Shown: positions 15,768 to 23,927, numbered from the stretch's first letter. The stretch: DNA of 41,738 bases from JBBSBY01 sp038250835 (GCA_038250835.1 JBBSBY010000023.1:1-41738); one strand, 5' to 3'. Notes: a model not told the origin generated them from the sequence alone. Program-made: numbers and translations.

Positions 15768-17186
15768 TTAGACAATTTTATGGATCTTAAGCTTGCGCCA
15801 AAGAGTGCTGCGGCCCCAGCCAAGCAGCTTTGCGGCTTCGGCGCGATTACCTCTGGTGCGCATCATTGCCTCCATTATAATTCTTCGTTCGGCCTGGGCC
15901 CAATCCATTGAAGAATTGTCGTATATCATGGAAGGCGCAGCGGCAATCTCCGGCAAAGCCGCGCCGACTATGGTCCTTTTATGAGATTTGCCGGTTCCGG
16001 CAGTCTTGAGATATATGGGGAGATGATCAATGAGAATTTCATCCCCGTCGCAGAGATTCACCGCAAATTCCACAATATTCTTGAGCTCGCGAACATTACC
16101 GGGAAACTCGTACTCAAGAAGCCGCTTTCTGGTATCAGATCCAAAGATCTTTACTTTCTTGCCGAAACGTGAATTGAATATCGGCAAGAAATGATCCATG
16201 AGCAGGCCCACATCACCGTCACGTTCCGACAACGGCGGCAAATGCAATCTAATCACGTTTAATCGAAACAACAGATCTTCTCTAAACGCGCCTTGCCGTA
16301 CCATGCCTTCCAGGTCCCTATGGGTCGCAGCGATTATCCGCACGTTGACCAAAACGCCCTTTGAGCTTCCCAGTGGGTAAACAACTTGATCATCCAAAAA
16401 TGACAATAATTTTACCTGGAGATTGAGAGGAAGGTCTCCAATTTCCGTTAGATAAAGCGTTCCGGTATGAGCCAGGCGAAATCTGCCGGGTTTGTTCTCT
16501 ATAGCGCCGGTAAAAGCTCCCTTTTGATGACCGAATAATTCGGATTCAAGAAGGCTTTCCGGCAGCGCGCCGCAATTGACCTTTACAAACGGTCCTTTAG
16601 CTCTCGTTGAAGCTTCGTGAACCGCCTCAGCGATGTAATCTTTTCCTGATCCGGTTTCACCTGTTATCAAAACGGACGAATCAGTTTGAGCTATAGCGGG
16701 CAATAGGCGCAACACGCGTTGCATTTCGAGGCTCGCGCCGATCAGGTTACCAAAAAAGAATTGACCCGAGTGATCATTCGATTGGCGTACGGAACGCATA
16801 TCTTCAATGGATTTTAAAAAGCCGACCAACTTACCGGATTCATCTTTAACCGGAGCTGCCGTAAAGCGGACGGGGATTTTTTCTCTATTCCTGTTGAGGA
16901 TGTTTGCGTTCATGCAAACGGAACCATCGCGCTCGATAACCTGATGAATGGGACACTCTTGGCCGCACATGCTGCTTCTGAGAATGTATTTGCAAGGAAT
17001 CCCCTGGGCCTCTTGGCTGACATATCCCGTGAGCGCTTCCATTGCGCGATTAAGGAGGATAACTCTCTGAGAGGTATCCAGCAGCAGAAGGCCGATGGGA
17101 ATCTCGTCCACAAAATCCCCAAGCCTTAGACCCTTTTTTGACAGTCCTTTGATTTCAGCCTTTATTGATGATGGAGCTTTGATCAT
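15768..17186 (-). CDS. Sigma-54-dependent activator: PAS, AAA+, Fis-type helix-turn-helix
   Basis: 472 residues. A PAS domain (about 22-135) carries an unusual cysteine set: Cys66, Cys74 and Cys78 (CGQEC), plus Cys91. The AAA+ domain has Walker A GETGSGKD (176-183), the sigma-54 contact loop GAFTGA (223-228) and SEFPGNVREL-like LEYEFPGNVREL. The Walker B stretch reads GTLYLTEIGDL (242-252), with Thr where Asp is usual and Glu kept. A Fis-type helix-turn-helix ends the protein (GNRAEAAKLLGWGRSTLWRKL). There is no receiver domain, so control is through the PAS domain or a partner. It activates RpoN promoters; the targets are probably within this cluster, but no clear -24/-12 site was found by eye. 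Confidence 0.92.
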   Translation of the reverse strand: MIKAPSSIKAEIKGLSKKGLRLGDFVDEIPIGLLLLDTSQRVILLNRAMEALTGYVSQEAQGIPCKYILRSSMCGQECPIHQVIERDGSVCMNANILNRNREKIPVRFTAAPVKDESGKLVGFLKSIEDMRSVRQSNDHSGQFFFGNLIGASLEMQRVLRLLPAIAQTDSSVLITGETGSGKDYIAEAVHEASTRAKGPFVKVNCGALPESLLESELFGHQKGAFTGAIENKPGRFRLAHTGTLYLTEIGDLPLNLQVKLLSFLDDQVVYPLGSSKGVLVNVRIIAATHRDLEGMVRQGAFREDLLFRLNVIRLHLPPLSERDGDVGLLMDHFLPIFNSRFGKKVKIFGSDTRKRLLEYEFPGNVRELKNIVEFAVNLCDGDEILIDHLPIYLKTAGTGKSHKRTIVGAALPEIAAAPSMIYDNSSMDWAQAERRIIMEAMMRTRGNRAEAAKLLGWGRSTLWRKLKIHKIV

Positions 17187-17289
17187 TTGCCTGAAATTCG
17201 ATTCGATTAGACCATGGCGCCCGGCGCCGCAAGTAAGTAAGAAAACAAACGAGTCGCGTATGCCCCTTTTCGGATTGAGCCGACGATAG

Positions 17290-17718
17290 CTACCAGCCTT
17301 TTGACAGCACTATCTTATCTATTTCAGCCTGCCGAATTCTTTCCTCATGACCAACTTTCCTGGCGTAAGCCTTTGTGATTTTAGTCAGCAGGTCCGCCGT
17401 TTCAGTCGGCTTCATCAAATAATCATATGCGCCCATTTTCAGGCCGGCTATGCTGGTGTCTATACTCGCGTGACCGGTTAAAAGGATAACCTCGATTAGA
17501 GGATTTATGTGCTTTATTTCCTTCAGCACTTCGATGCCGCCTTTGCCGGGCATCATAATGTCAAGAATCACAATATCCGCTTCACGAGTTTTCAATTCTT
17601 CAATTGCCCGATCACCGTCGTTTGAGGTCCGTACATCGAATCCGCGAGTTTGCAGGCGCTCTGCCAGTGTCTGGGTGAAATCCTCTTCATCATCAACCAA
17701 CAATAATTTAATATCCAT
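17290..17718 (-). CDS. Stand-alone response-regulator receiver protein
   Basis: 142 residues. The receiver domain has Asp9/Asp10, phospho-acceptor Asp53 (ILDIMMPGKGG), Thr81 (LTGHAS) and Lys103 (MKPTE), then a short basic tail. All switch residues are intact and there is no output domain. It lies 103 bases upstream of the sigma-54 activator gene in the direction of transcription and may pass phosphate or bind to it. AGGAG precedes the ATG. Confidence 0.9.
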   Translation of the reverse strand: MDIKLLLVDDEEDFTQTLAERLQTRGFDVRTSNDGDRAIEELKTREADIVILDIMMPGKGGIEVLKEIKHINPLIEVILLTGHASIDTSIAGLKMGAYDYLMKPTETADLLTKITKAYARKVGHEERIRQAEIDKIVLSKGW

Positions 17719-17988
17719 GCTGATCTCCTGTTCCGGTTAGTCGGTAGTGTGCGCCGGCTAAGGGCAAAATGACCGCGCAAATCAATTCGGCATCGCCGAA
17801 CGCCGTCCTGAGAAGCATCAAGAAACCGGCGCAATGTCGGCGCCGGGGCTTCAGACTGCCTGCGCCAACAATGCGGGAATCTATGATGACAATAATTTAT
17901 CACCACGAAGCGGTGTTTCAAAGTGATTTAAGACAGGAAAATAAAATTGTTGCGAATGTTTCAAAATGATCGAATATCATTATCCCTG

Positions 17989-18375
17989 CTAATTTTCCAA
18001 GGCCGCCTGAATGGATTTCTCCAGTTCGTCGATTTGAAACGGCTTGGTTATATAATCGAATGCCCCGAATTTCATTGCCGTCATAGTGACTTTGATGTCA
18101 TCGGTCGCCGTGAGGATGATTACTCTCGCCCGCGGATTATCGTCCCGTATGCGCTTTAAAGTCTCCAGGCCGCCTATACCCGGCATTTGCAGGTCAAGTA
18201 AAATAGCGGAATAACAGGTGGTTTGCAGTCTTTGAATGGCCTTCTCTCCGTCATTGACGATATCCGCAGAGATTTGTCGCAATAACAACCGATCAGCTAA
18301 AGTATGCGCAAAGCCTTTCTCGTCGTCAATAATCAAAATCCGCTTATTTTCTATTCCCGGCTGTTCGGGATTCAC
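17989..18375 (-). CDS. Stand-alone response-regulator receiver protein
   Basis: 128 residues. The receiver domain has Asp17/Asp18, phospho-acceptor Asp61 (LLDLQMPGIGG), Thr89 (LTATDD) and Lys111 (TKPFQ). It is the most diverged of the intact receivers in the cluster, with LTATDD instead of LTGHA. The start is GTG, chosen because GAGGAGG stands 4 bases upstream. No output domain follows. It is the first gene of the minus-strand cluster, 270 bases before the next receiver gene. Confidence 0.88.
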   Translation of the reverse strand: MNPEQPGIENKRILIIDDEKGFAHTLADRLLLRQISADIVNDGEKAIQRLQTTCYSAILLDLQMPGIGGLETLKRIRDDNPRARVIILTATDDIKVTMTAMKFGAFDYITKPFQIDELEKSIQAALEN

Positions 18376-18809
18376 GGCGCCTCCTCATGATGTTGCGCCC
18401 GTCAACTTGCGCGCTATATAAAATGACCCTGTTTACGTAACACAGCTCCGTCAGAAATATTTCATATATTATGATATTACCACGCCGGCGATCTGCTTTT
18501 ATACGGAGCTCAAGTATACATTATTTGGAAAATTGAATACGTCAACTTTCATTAAAATAAATTTTTCAACTTTAGGTATGTTAAGGTTCTAAGCTGATAC
18601 CATATGCGAGAGTCCGAATCTGGGCCGGCCATGCCATAGATCCATGCTTCTTCATTCCGTCCCCGCTCAATGGATCATTTTAATGCAAGGAGCGGGGAAC
18701 TAACTGATAGGTATACATGACCTAACCTAAAGGATGGAGAGAATTGTATTACGCTGTTGAACCAATCTTAACTAATTTGTAGACGCAAAGTATTGAATAA
18801 GGAGAGAGT
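18376..18809. other. Divergent intergenic region with a hairpin
   Basis: This AT-rich, 434-base gap separates the minus-strand receiver cluster from the plus-strand PRC-barrel gene and so should hold promoters for both. A stem with 8-bp perfect arms (CCCCGCTC at 18661-18668, GAGCGGGG at 18690-18697) and a 21-base loop stands out. No convincing -35/-10 pair could be fixed by eye, and no coding content is seen. Confidence 0.5.
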
Positions 18810-19871
18810 ATGAAGAAATTATTATTGTCAATGGGTTTGACCATGGCTATGGTCGCCGTATCCGCTTACCTCCCAATGTCCGCCGATGCGCAATGCGATT
18901 ATTACGGTGGAGGCTATTCTTATTATTCGTCATCATCCGGGCGCACCGGATCAGGACCATGGGGTTACAGCTCTTACTTTGAAAAACGTCCTTCGTTGGC
19001 CCAGCGATCTGAAATTTATTACGAGCGACGACCTGGAGCTTCACAGGTAGTGACCACCGCCATGCCGAGAAGGGCTCGTATGGAGGCTGCCCGACAGGCC
19101 GTAAATTATCCTGGAGATGTCAGGGGTTGGGATATCTACAATGACCGAGGCGCGAGGCTAGGTAGAGTAGATAGAGTCATAATGTCCGGTAATCATCCGG
19201 ATTATGTGCTGTTTTCAGGTGATTTCGACGGCGGAAGCGGCAGAATGTACCCCGTGCCGTGGAACCGTGTAAACAGAGTAGATCGTGATAGACTCTATAT
19301 GAACATGGACGCAAACTCTTTCAGAAACGCCCCCAGCTATCAAGCCGACAGATTGCCTGATTTTAATAAAGCTCGATGGGACAATGACGTCAGAAATTAC
19401 TACAGGCAAAGCGCTCAGGGTACGGGTAGAGAACGAACTCAAAGGGAGCTCATAGATAGGTCCGGCCGAAGCGACGTGAAAGCCAGAACAACCACCGGCG
19501 CTGAGTCCAAGGATAGAGTCAATCGTCAGGAAGTTGATAAAGCTAAAAAACAAGAAAGCGCGCAGCAAAATCGTGAAAAGACCGACAGACGTGATATGAA
19601 TCAGAGCAAAGAAAAGGTTCAAGATAACAAAGCGGCCACTCAAAGGGACCAACAACGCGCAGTAGACAGAAATAAGGCCGATAACGCGAACGTCAAAGAA
19701 AAGAAATCAACGGACCAAAGTAGCCAAACTCTTCAATCACCGGCATTTCAGCGTAGCGCTCCAAGTTCTTCCCAAAGCGCTCCCAGTGAACAAAACCAAA
19801 GAAGTGACAAGAACAAAGAGAATCCTTCTCGTTCGGGTTCAAGCACGGACAAAAACAATACGGAAAAATAA
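18810..19871 (+). CDS. Secreted PRC-barrel protein with long charged, low-complexity tail
   Basis: 353 residues. A Sec signal peptide (about 1-27, ending SADA-QC) is followed by a Tyr/Ser/Gly-rich stretch. A PRC-barrel domain comes next at about 105-170 (GWDIYNDRGARLGRVDRV; PDYVLFSGDFDG; YPVPWNRVN). From about residue 200 the tail is almost entirely Lys, Arg, Glu, Asp, Gln, Asn and Ser, and is surely disordered. PRC barrels bind proteins or nucleic acids and appear in stress-related envelope proteins. The function here is unknown. It is probably periplasmic. AAGGAGAG precedes the ATG, and a strong terminator follows, so the gene is probably monocistronic. Confidence 0.8.
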   Translation: MKKLLLSMGLTMAMVAVSAYLPMSADAQCDYYGGGYSYYSSSSGRTGSGPWGYSSYFEKRPSLAQRSEIYYERRPGASQVVTTAMPRRARMEAARQAVNYPGDVRGWDIYNDRGARLGRVDRVIMSGNHPDYVLFSGDFDGGSGRMYPVPWNRVNRVDRDRLYMNMDANSFRNAPSYQADRLPDFNKARWDNDVRNYYRQSAQGTGRERTQRELIDRSGRSDVKARTTTGAESKDRVNRQEVDKAKKQESAQQNREKTDRRDMNQSKEKVQDNKAATQRDQQRAVDRNKADNANVKEKKSTDQSSQTLQSPAFQRSAPSSSQSAPSEQNQRSDKNKENPSRSGSSTDKNNTEK

Positions 19872-19910
19872 TTTGGGCTTTGCCGCCCAGTTTCTCCCAT
19901 CCTTCCAATT

Positions 19911-19941
19911 AAAAAGGTCCCGAATACTTCGGGGCCTTTTT
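19911..19941 (+). terminator. Rho-independent terminator
   Basis: AAAAAGGTCCCGAA pairs with TTCGGGGCCTTTTT around a short TAC loop, with one G-T wobble. The A tract and T tract make it usable on either strand. It lies 40 bases after the PRC-barrel gene. Confidence 0.9.
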
Positions 19942-20064
19942 ATGTGAATCAATCTGTGTCCAAGGTTTTCCGTCCAACAATTGTAAAGCTCAGGCGGCGT
20001 ATTAAAGATACTGGAGATCCGCCGGTGTTTTATACCGATTTGCGCCAAGGCAAGTAATATGTTC

Positions 20065-20143
20065 GTAATCCTTCAGTCCCCTCTCCATGCTTGGAGAGGG
20101 TTAGGGAGAGGATCTTCAATAGAATGTTACGAACTAAAGCGAA
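20065..20143. repeat. Dispersed repeat B, copy 1
   Basis: About 80 bp including the near-palindrome CCCTCTCCATGCTTGGAGAGGG. It aligns along its length with 36301-36380: GTAATC, then CTCT.CA..TTGG..GAGGG, GAGAGGAT, TTCAA and AATGTTA, and finally AGCGAA. It is non-coding. A shorter, more diverged copy lies at 6441-6492. Confidence 0.75.
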
Positions 20144-20276
20144 CGGGGTTTTTAGGAGGCGGAAGCTATTTGCAAACGTCGGCATGTCTCATAAACTACG
20201 GATATAATCTGAATTGACGCTGATTGAGGTAGACCGCCGATCACTCGATGGTTACCTCAATGGTTCATAGCCGAGC

Positions 20277-21551
20277 CTATCTGGCTTTTTGCGGATTTTT
20301 CAAACTATCAACCGCCGAGGCTATAGCTCTTTTAGTTCCATCATGTTTTTCCTCCGCGTCGTGTTTTTGGAGAATACTTATAGCCTTGTAAGCGTTTGAG
20401 ACTCCGATGCGCTTTAGAGCGGCGATGGCTGCGCCTCTCACTCGATAGTCCGAGTCTCCCATTGCTTTGTCCAGAGCGTCAAATATTTCGGGTGAAGCGG
20501 GAAATGAGCCCAAAGCCGAAATTGCGCTGACCTTCACTCGCACGTCTTGGTCATCTACGAGCTCAATCAATTTAGGAACCGCCGGGGCGCCTTTTTGACC
20601 TAGACCTCGAATTATGCCGATTGCAAGTAATCTGTTATCCAGATCCGAATCATTGAGCCGTTCGGAAATAGCGGCTATGAACTGATCAGCCTTGCTACGG
20701 TAACGCATGAGCCCCATAAGCGCTTCTTTCCTATCAAAAGCGTCAGGTTCTTTTAGAGCTTTAATCAGGATCGGTAAAGCGTAATCACCGGAGGGATCTA
20801 TGGCTACAACCGTCTCCAATATATCCGCGCGTTCTTGAGCGTCTCCCGAATCATATGCACTAACTATAGTAGGTAAAGCAGAAGCTGCATTGGCCTTCAT
20901 TCTTTTGAGCACTCGTAAGGCATTTGAAAAACCGGGTTGCTTTTTGTCCTTGATAAGCTCAATAACTCTAGGGAGAGTTTTGTCCGGCATTTCGATAGCC
21001 AAGTTTCCAAGAATCCGAGTAGCGGCTTTTGCAGTCGCTTGTTCTTTATTTGAGATGGCCTGGAGTAGAGTTGGAATTGTAGACTCATCCGGTTTGGTGA
21101 GACTCGCCAACGCAATCGCGGCATCTAGCTTGGTAGTCTGATCCGAATCATTGACGAACTTTTGAATGGCCTCTATGACACCCAGCTCGTGTCTTCCTAT
21201 CTTTCCCAAAGATAATATTGCCATTCTCCGAACTTCAATATCGCCGTCGTTCAGCGCATTCATTAGCGGGCGAGTAGAAGCCGTGCTTTCTGAAGGAAAA
21301 AAGCCGAGAGACTCTGCCGCGTTGGCACGAACTTTTGCGTCTTTATCCTTTAGGGCTTCGATGAGAGGCGGAACCGCCCTCACTGATTTGTTTCAGCCAC
21401 ATCCCAAATCAAATGCGGCTTTTGCCCTAACTGCGGGGTCCGAGCTTTTTAAATCGGCAATATGTTTGTCAACAGCGCCGTCATCAGCGGCAAAAGTTAA
21501 TGAGGTCACAACTACAATGAGAACCAACAAGCTCAGAAAGATTCGTTTCAT
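20277..21551 (-). CDS. HEAT-repeat protein with in-frame UGA at codon 53 (candidate selenoprotein or disrupted gene)
   Basis: Read from the ATG at 21551-21549, the frame gives a signal peptide (about 1-21), then HEAT repeats to the end: 424 codons if the UGA at 21395-21393 is translated. Upstream and downstream parts are in the same frame, and HEAT-like sequence runs straight through the UGA (RAKAAFDLGCG, UGA, NKSVRAVPPLIEAL). An AGGCGG site stands before the ATG, which starts 9 bases after the YkgJ-type gene. Eleven bases after the UGA a hairpin forms (GTGAG-GGC / GCC-T-CTCAT) with loop GGTTCC, resembling a bacterial SECIS. If not recoded, only residues from a GTG at 21383 could be made, without the export signal. 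The repeats suggest a periplasmic scaffold. Confidence 0.7.
21351..21395 (-). promoter_or_regulatory. Candidate SECIS-like element with its UGA codon
   Basis: The UGA is followed by 11 bases. Then come arms GTGAGGGC and GCC-T-CTCAT, giving 8 pairs (one G-U) with a single bulged T around a six-base loop that begins GGT. Spacing from UGA to loop is 17 bases, close to the E. coli fdhF arrangement. The bulge lies on the 3' side, unlike fdhF. The codons for Ala-Val-Pro-Pro in HEAT repeats can make such a hairpin by chance. Confidence 0.35.
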
Positions 21552-21560
21552 GTTCACCGC

Positions 21561-22331
21561 CTATCTTTTCCCAAGCACTTCTTCTTTTTTTCTTTCCAGA
21601 TATTCTTTATCTATTTTGAGAAATCCCTTTTGACCGAATAAAACAAATCTCAACCATTGTGTGGCAAAGTACAAGAGCGCTACATCGTCTTTGCGAATCT
21701 TTTCAAGTATATCGTCATCGATGCGAAACTTCTGAAGAAAGCTGCTGTTGAAAACGAATTCTTTGAACCGATCGATATCGTATAAGGACATTAGAAACAT
21801 GTCCTGCATACGGGGATCCTCGATCTTCCCTTCCCACAAGAGGTTAGCCTGCATGACATCTTTCAAGGTATGATCGGGATCGTCATAAGCATAAAGTTCC
21901 TGATCTTTGCGATATTGTTCTATCGACAATTCTTTCGATTCGAGAAGTCCATGACAGAAATCGGAATCAACTATAAACTTGTATTCAACGCCTTGATCAG
22001 TGTCCAGAGGATACATCCTGCAGGAATATGGTCTTGCAGGGTATACGCTGCAACCTTCCGCCGTGACGAAGTGACATTGCTTGTTCTCGTCCTTCGTCAT
22101 CTTCAGGGCTACGGCAGGCAAACCCGACTCACGATTGAATAGAATGTGAGTGTATTTTTCCAGAAAATCCGTCGAACTTATGCCCAGGTGTTTACGCATA
22201 CGAATTACGTCTAAAGGATTGAGTAGAATAGTAATATCTTTACAGCACTCGTTAAAACAATCTATTCCGGGATGACACCTAAACTTAAATGTATCATCCC
22301 AGGTCATTGTGCTTTTATCAGGGGCTTTCAT
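21561..22331 (-). CDS. YkgJ-family cysteine-cluster protein
   Basis: 256 residues. The cysteine cluster is plain: Cys19, Cys25, Cys29 and Cys30 in CHPGIDCFNECC, then CHFVTAEGCSVYPARPYSCRMYPLD at about 92-116. The family is thought to bind zinc or an iron-sulfur cluster, and members often accompany protein-modification or redox functions; the reaction is not established. The C-terminal half is helical without known motifs. AAAGGACC precedes the ATG. The HEAT-repeat gene begins 9 bases after its stop, so the two form an operon. Confidence 0.85.
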   Translation of the reverse strand: MKAPDKSTMTWDDTFKFRCHPGIDCFNECCKDITILLNPLDVIRMRKHLGISSTDFLEKYTHILFNRESGLPAVALKMTKDENKQCHFVTAEGCSVYPARPYSCRMYPLDTDQGVEYKFIVDSDFCHGLLESKELSIEQYRKDQELYAYDDPDHTLKDVMQANLLWEGKIEDPRMQDMFLMSLYDIDRFKEFVFNSSFLQKFRIDDDILEKIRKDDVALLYFATQWLRFVLFGQKGFLKIDKEYLERKKEEVLGKR

Positions 22332-22429
22332 ATAGGTCCTTTCGAGAAATAAGATAGATATGTGAATTGTATTTTTGCAAGATCAAGATAAGGAAATGTT
22401 CCGCCGAGACCATGTGGTCATCAAGAAGC

Positions 22430-23374
22430 TCATGCCGATAATCTTTTAATGGCTTCCCTGGCGGCGGCATTGGCGCCATCCAATTCGAGCGTTTTTTTCC
22501 AAGACTCTAAAGCCGCTTTTTTATCACCTAAAAGCTCTAGAACGACTCCACGCTGATGATATCCGCCGACATAATTTGGATTAATCGAAATTACACGATC
22601 AAAACAGTTTAAAGCTCGTGACAAATCTTTTTTCTTGAGAAGAGATATCTGACCTAAATTGTACCACGCTTTAAAATAAGCCGGCTGAATATTGACGCAT
22701 TTTGTAAAATAATCAATAGCTTCGTCTTCCTGCGAGAGGAAAGTATAGGCGACGCCCAAATTGTACAGAACCGCCGCATTTTCAGGATCGATCTGTAGCA
22801 CACGTTCGAGCCTGGCGGCGGCAAGGTCGTAATCGTCATCCTCCATTTCGGCAAAGGCTCTTTGGATTTGGACCTGTACAAAAAAAACATTTGGATCGGC
22901 GTTTCCCTCTTGAATTTGATTCAGAATACGGAGTATACCTGTAGCATGTCTATTTAGCTCGGTGTCTTTGGACAATCTTACAAATTCATTAAAGGCCGTT
23001 TCGGCTCTATCAATTCGAAGTCCGCAGCCGGCGGCGACTCCGAGTTGATAATACAATTCGGGCTTCTTTGCTTCGCCGGCAGCTTTTAAAGCTTTTTCAT
23101 AGAATTCGGCAGCCGATAAAAACTCTTCCAAGCCTTCGTAGCAAGCTGCAATTGCTTGATAAATCAGAGTGAGATCAGCGTCGGAAGATTCCAGGGATTT
23201 GAATAGATGTATAGCTTCTCTCCAATTACGTTGGGACATTTCCTTGTAAGCTTCTGAAAGAGTATGGCTGAGGCCGGCTGCAGATTCATCGCCCGAGTTT
23301 TTTCCTTCAAGGCAGCACTTTTTATATTTTAAGCCGCTGCCGCATGGGCAGGGATCGTTTCTTTTCGGGTTCAT
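22430..23374 (-). CDS. SEC-C motif and TPR-repeat protein
   Basis: 314 residues. The N-terminus carries a SEC-C zinc motif, CPCGSGLKYKKCC (residues 9-21), as found at the end of SecA and in many small proteins. Residues about 35-310 are tetratricopeptide repeats (for example AAVLYNLGVAYTFLSQEDEAI and FKAWYNLGQISLLKKKDLSRA). It is probably a cytoplasmic adaptor that binds proteins; the partner is unknown. AGGAAC precedes the ATG. It is transcribed away from aprBA, and the promoters of both lie in the gap 23375-23927. Confidence 0.88.
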   Translation of the reverse strand: MNPKRNDPCPCGSGLKYKKCCLEGKNSGDESAAGLSHTLSEAYKEMSQRNWREAIHLFKSLESSDADLTLIYQAIAACYEGLEEFLSAAEFYEKALKAAGEAKKPELYYQLGVAAGCGLRIDRAETAFNEFVRLSKDTELNRHATGILRILNQIQEGNADPNVFFVQVQIQRAFAEMEDDDYDLAAARLERVLQIDPENAAVLYNLGVAYTFLSQEDEAIDYFTKCVNIQPAYFKAWYNLGQISLLKKKDLSRALNCFDRVISINPNYVGGYHQRGVVLELLGDKKAALESWKKTLELDGANAAAREAIKRLSA

Positions 23375-23493
23375 TAATGTTCCTGGAAGATGCAGATTTG
23401 AATAAGCGAGATTAACATAGGGCGCCGGTTCTTACAAGTGCGGCCGAGGGTAAATTTCGTGAGAAATTTTACCACATTGAATCAAAAAAGGAC

Positions 23494-23522
23494 TTGACAA
23501 ACATATTGTAATTTGATTGAAT
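23494..23522 (+). promoter_or_regulatory. Sigma-70-like promoter of aprBA
   Basis: A perfect -35 hexamer TTGACA (23494-23499), a 17-base spacer and TTGAAT (23517-23522, four of six matches to TATAAT) stand in an AT-rich stretch upstream of aprB. It would give a leader of about 400 bases. No better match was seen nearer the gene. Confidence 0.55.
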
Positions 23523-23700
23523 TCGTTATTCCTTACAATTGCTTCGGTCGATTTAACGACTGAACGGGGACATCCATTCACTAGAAAATTACAAGATTAT
23601 AAGAGAAGCAAAGGGTTAGGCTGAACATTTGTATCGGCTGATCTTTTTGGTTCCAATATTATATTTTCGACGGACACCGTGTGATTCCAGGTAGTTAAAT

Positions 23701-23802
23701 ATCCGTTCCGGATAGGAGGGACGGCACAGCCTTTTCTAATGGCGTGAGCATGGGGCACGGCCTCACAGTCCGGGGCCGGGCTTGTTCTTAATCTATGGGC
23801 TG
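23701..23802 (+). ncRNA. Structured 5' leader of aprBA, possible cis-regulatory RNA
   Basis: Several helices can be drawn. ATCCG/CGGAT form a hairpin at 23701-23713. CAGCC (23727-23731) with GGCTG (23798-23802) can close a junction that encloses GTGAG/CTCAC (23744-23748 / 23762-23766) and AGTCCG/CGGGCT (23767-23772 / 23777-23782). The GC-rich block contrasts with the AT-rich flanks. It does not match a riboswitch family I know. The remainder of 23375-23927 has the promoter and no gene. The pairings are manual and not covariation-tested. Confidence 0.4.
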
Positions 23803-23927
23803 CTGAAAAGAAATCAATCAGTGAAGAAAGGAGGGCTCAACCCTTAGCGTCCCTGAGGTCGCGAATGTATTAACAAAGACGAGTATCGTAACTCTACGAA
23901 AACCCAAACGAACTAGGAGGTTAGTTC

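Noticed and set aside
6629..18375. Receivers as fragments of response regulators split from output domains by frameshift
   Set aside because: Each receiver has its own ribosome binding site and a short tail with a stop, and no helix-turn-helix, GGDEF or similar domain was seen in the following sequence in any frame.
23701..23802. Known riboswitch (TPP, cobalamin, SAM, Moco) upstream of aprB
   Set aside because: I could not find the conserved core words of these families; only generic helices are seen, so it is reported as a candidate without a family.
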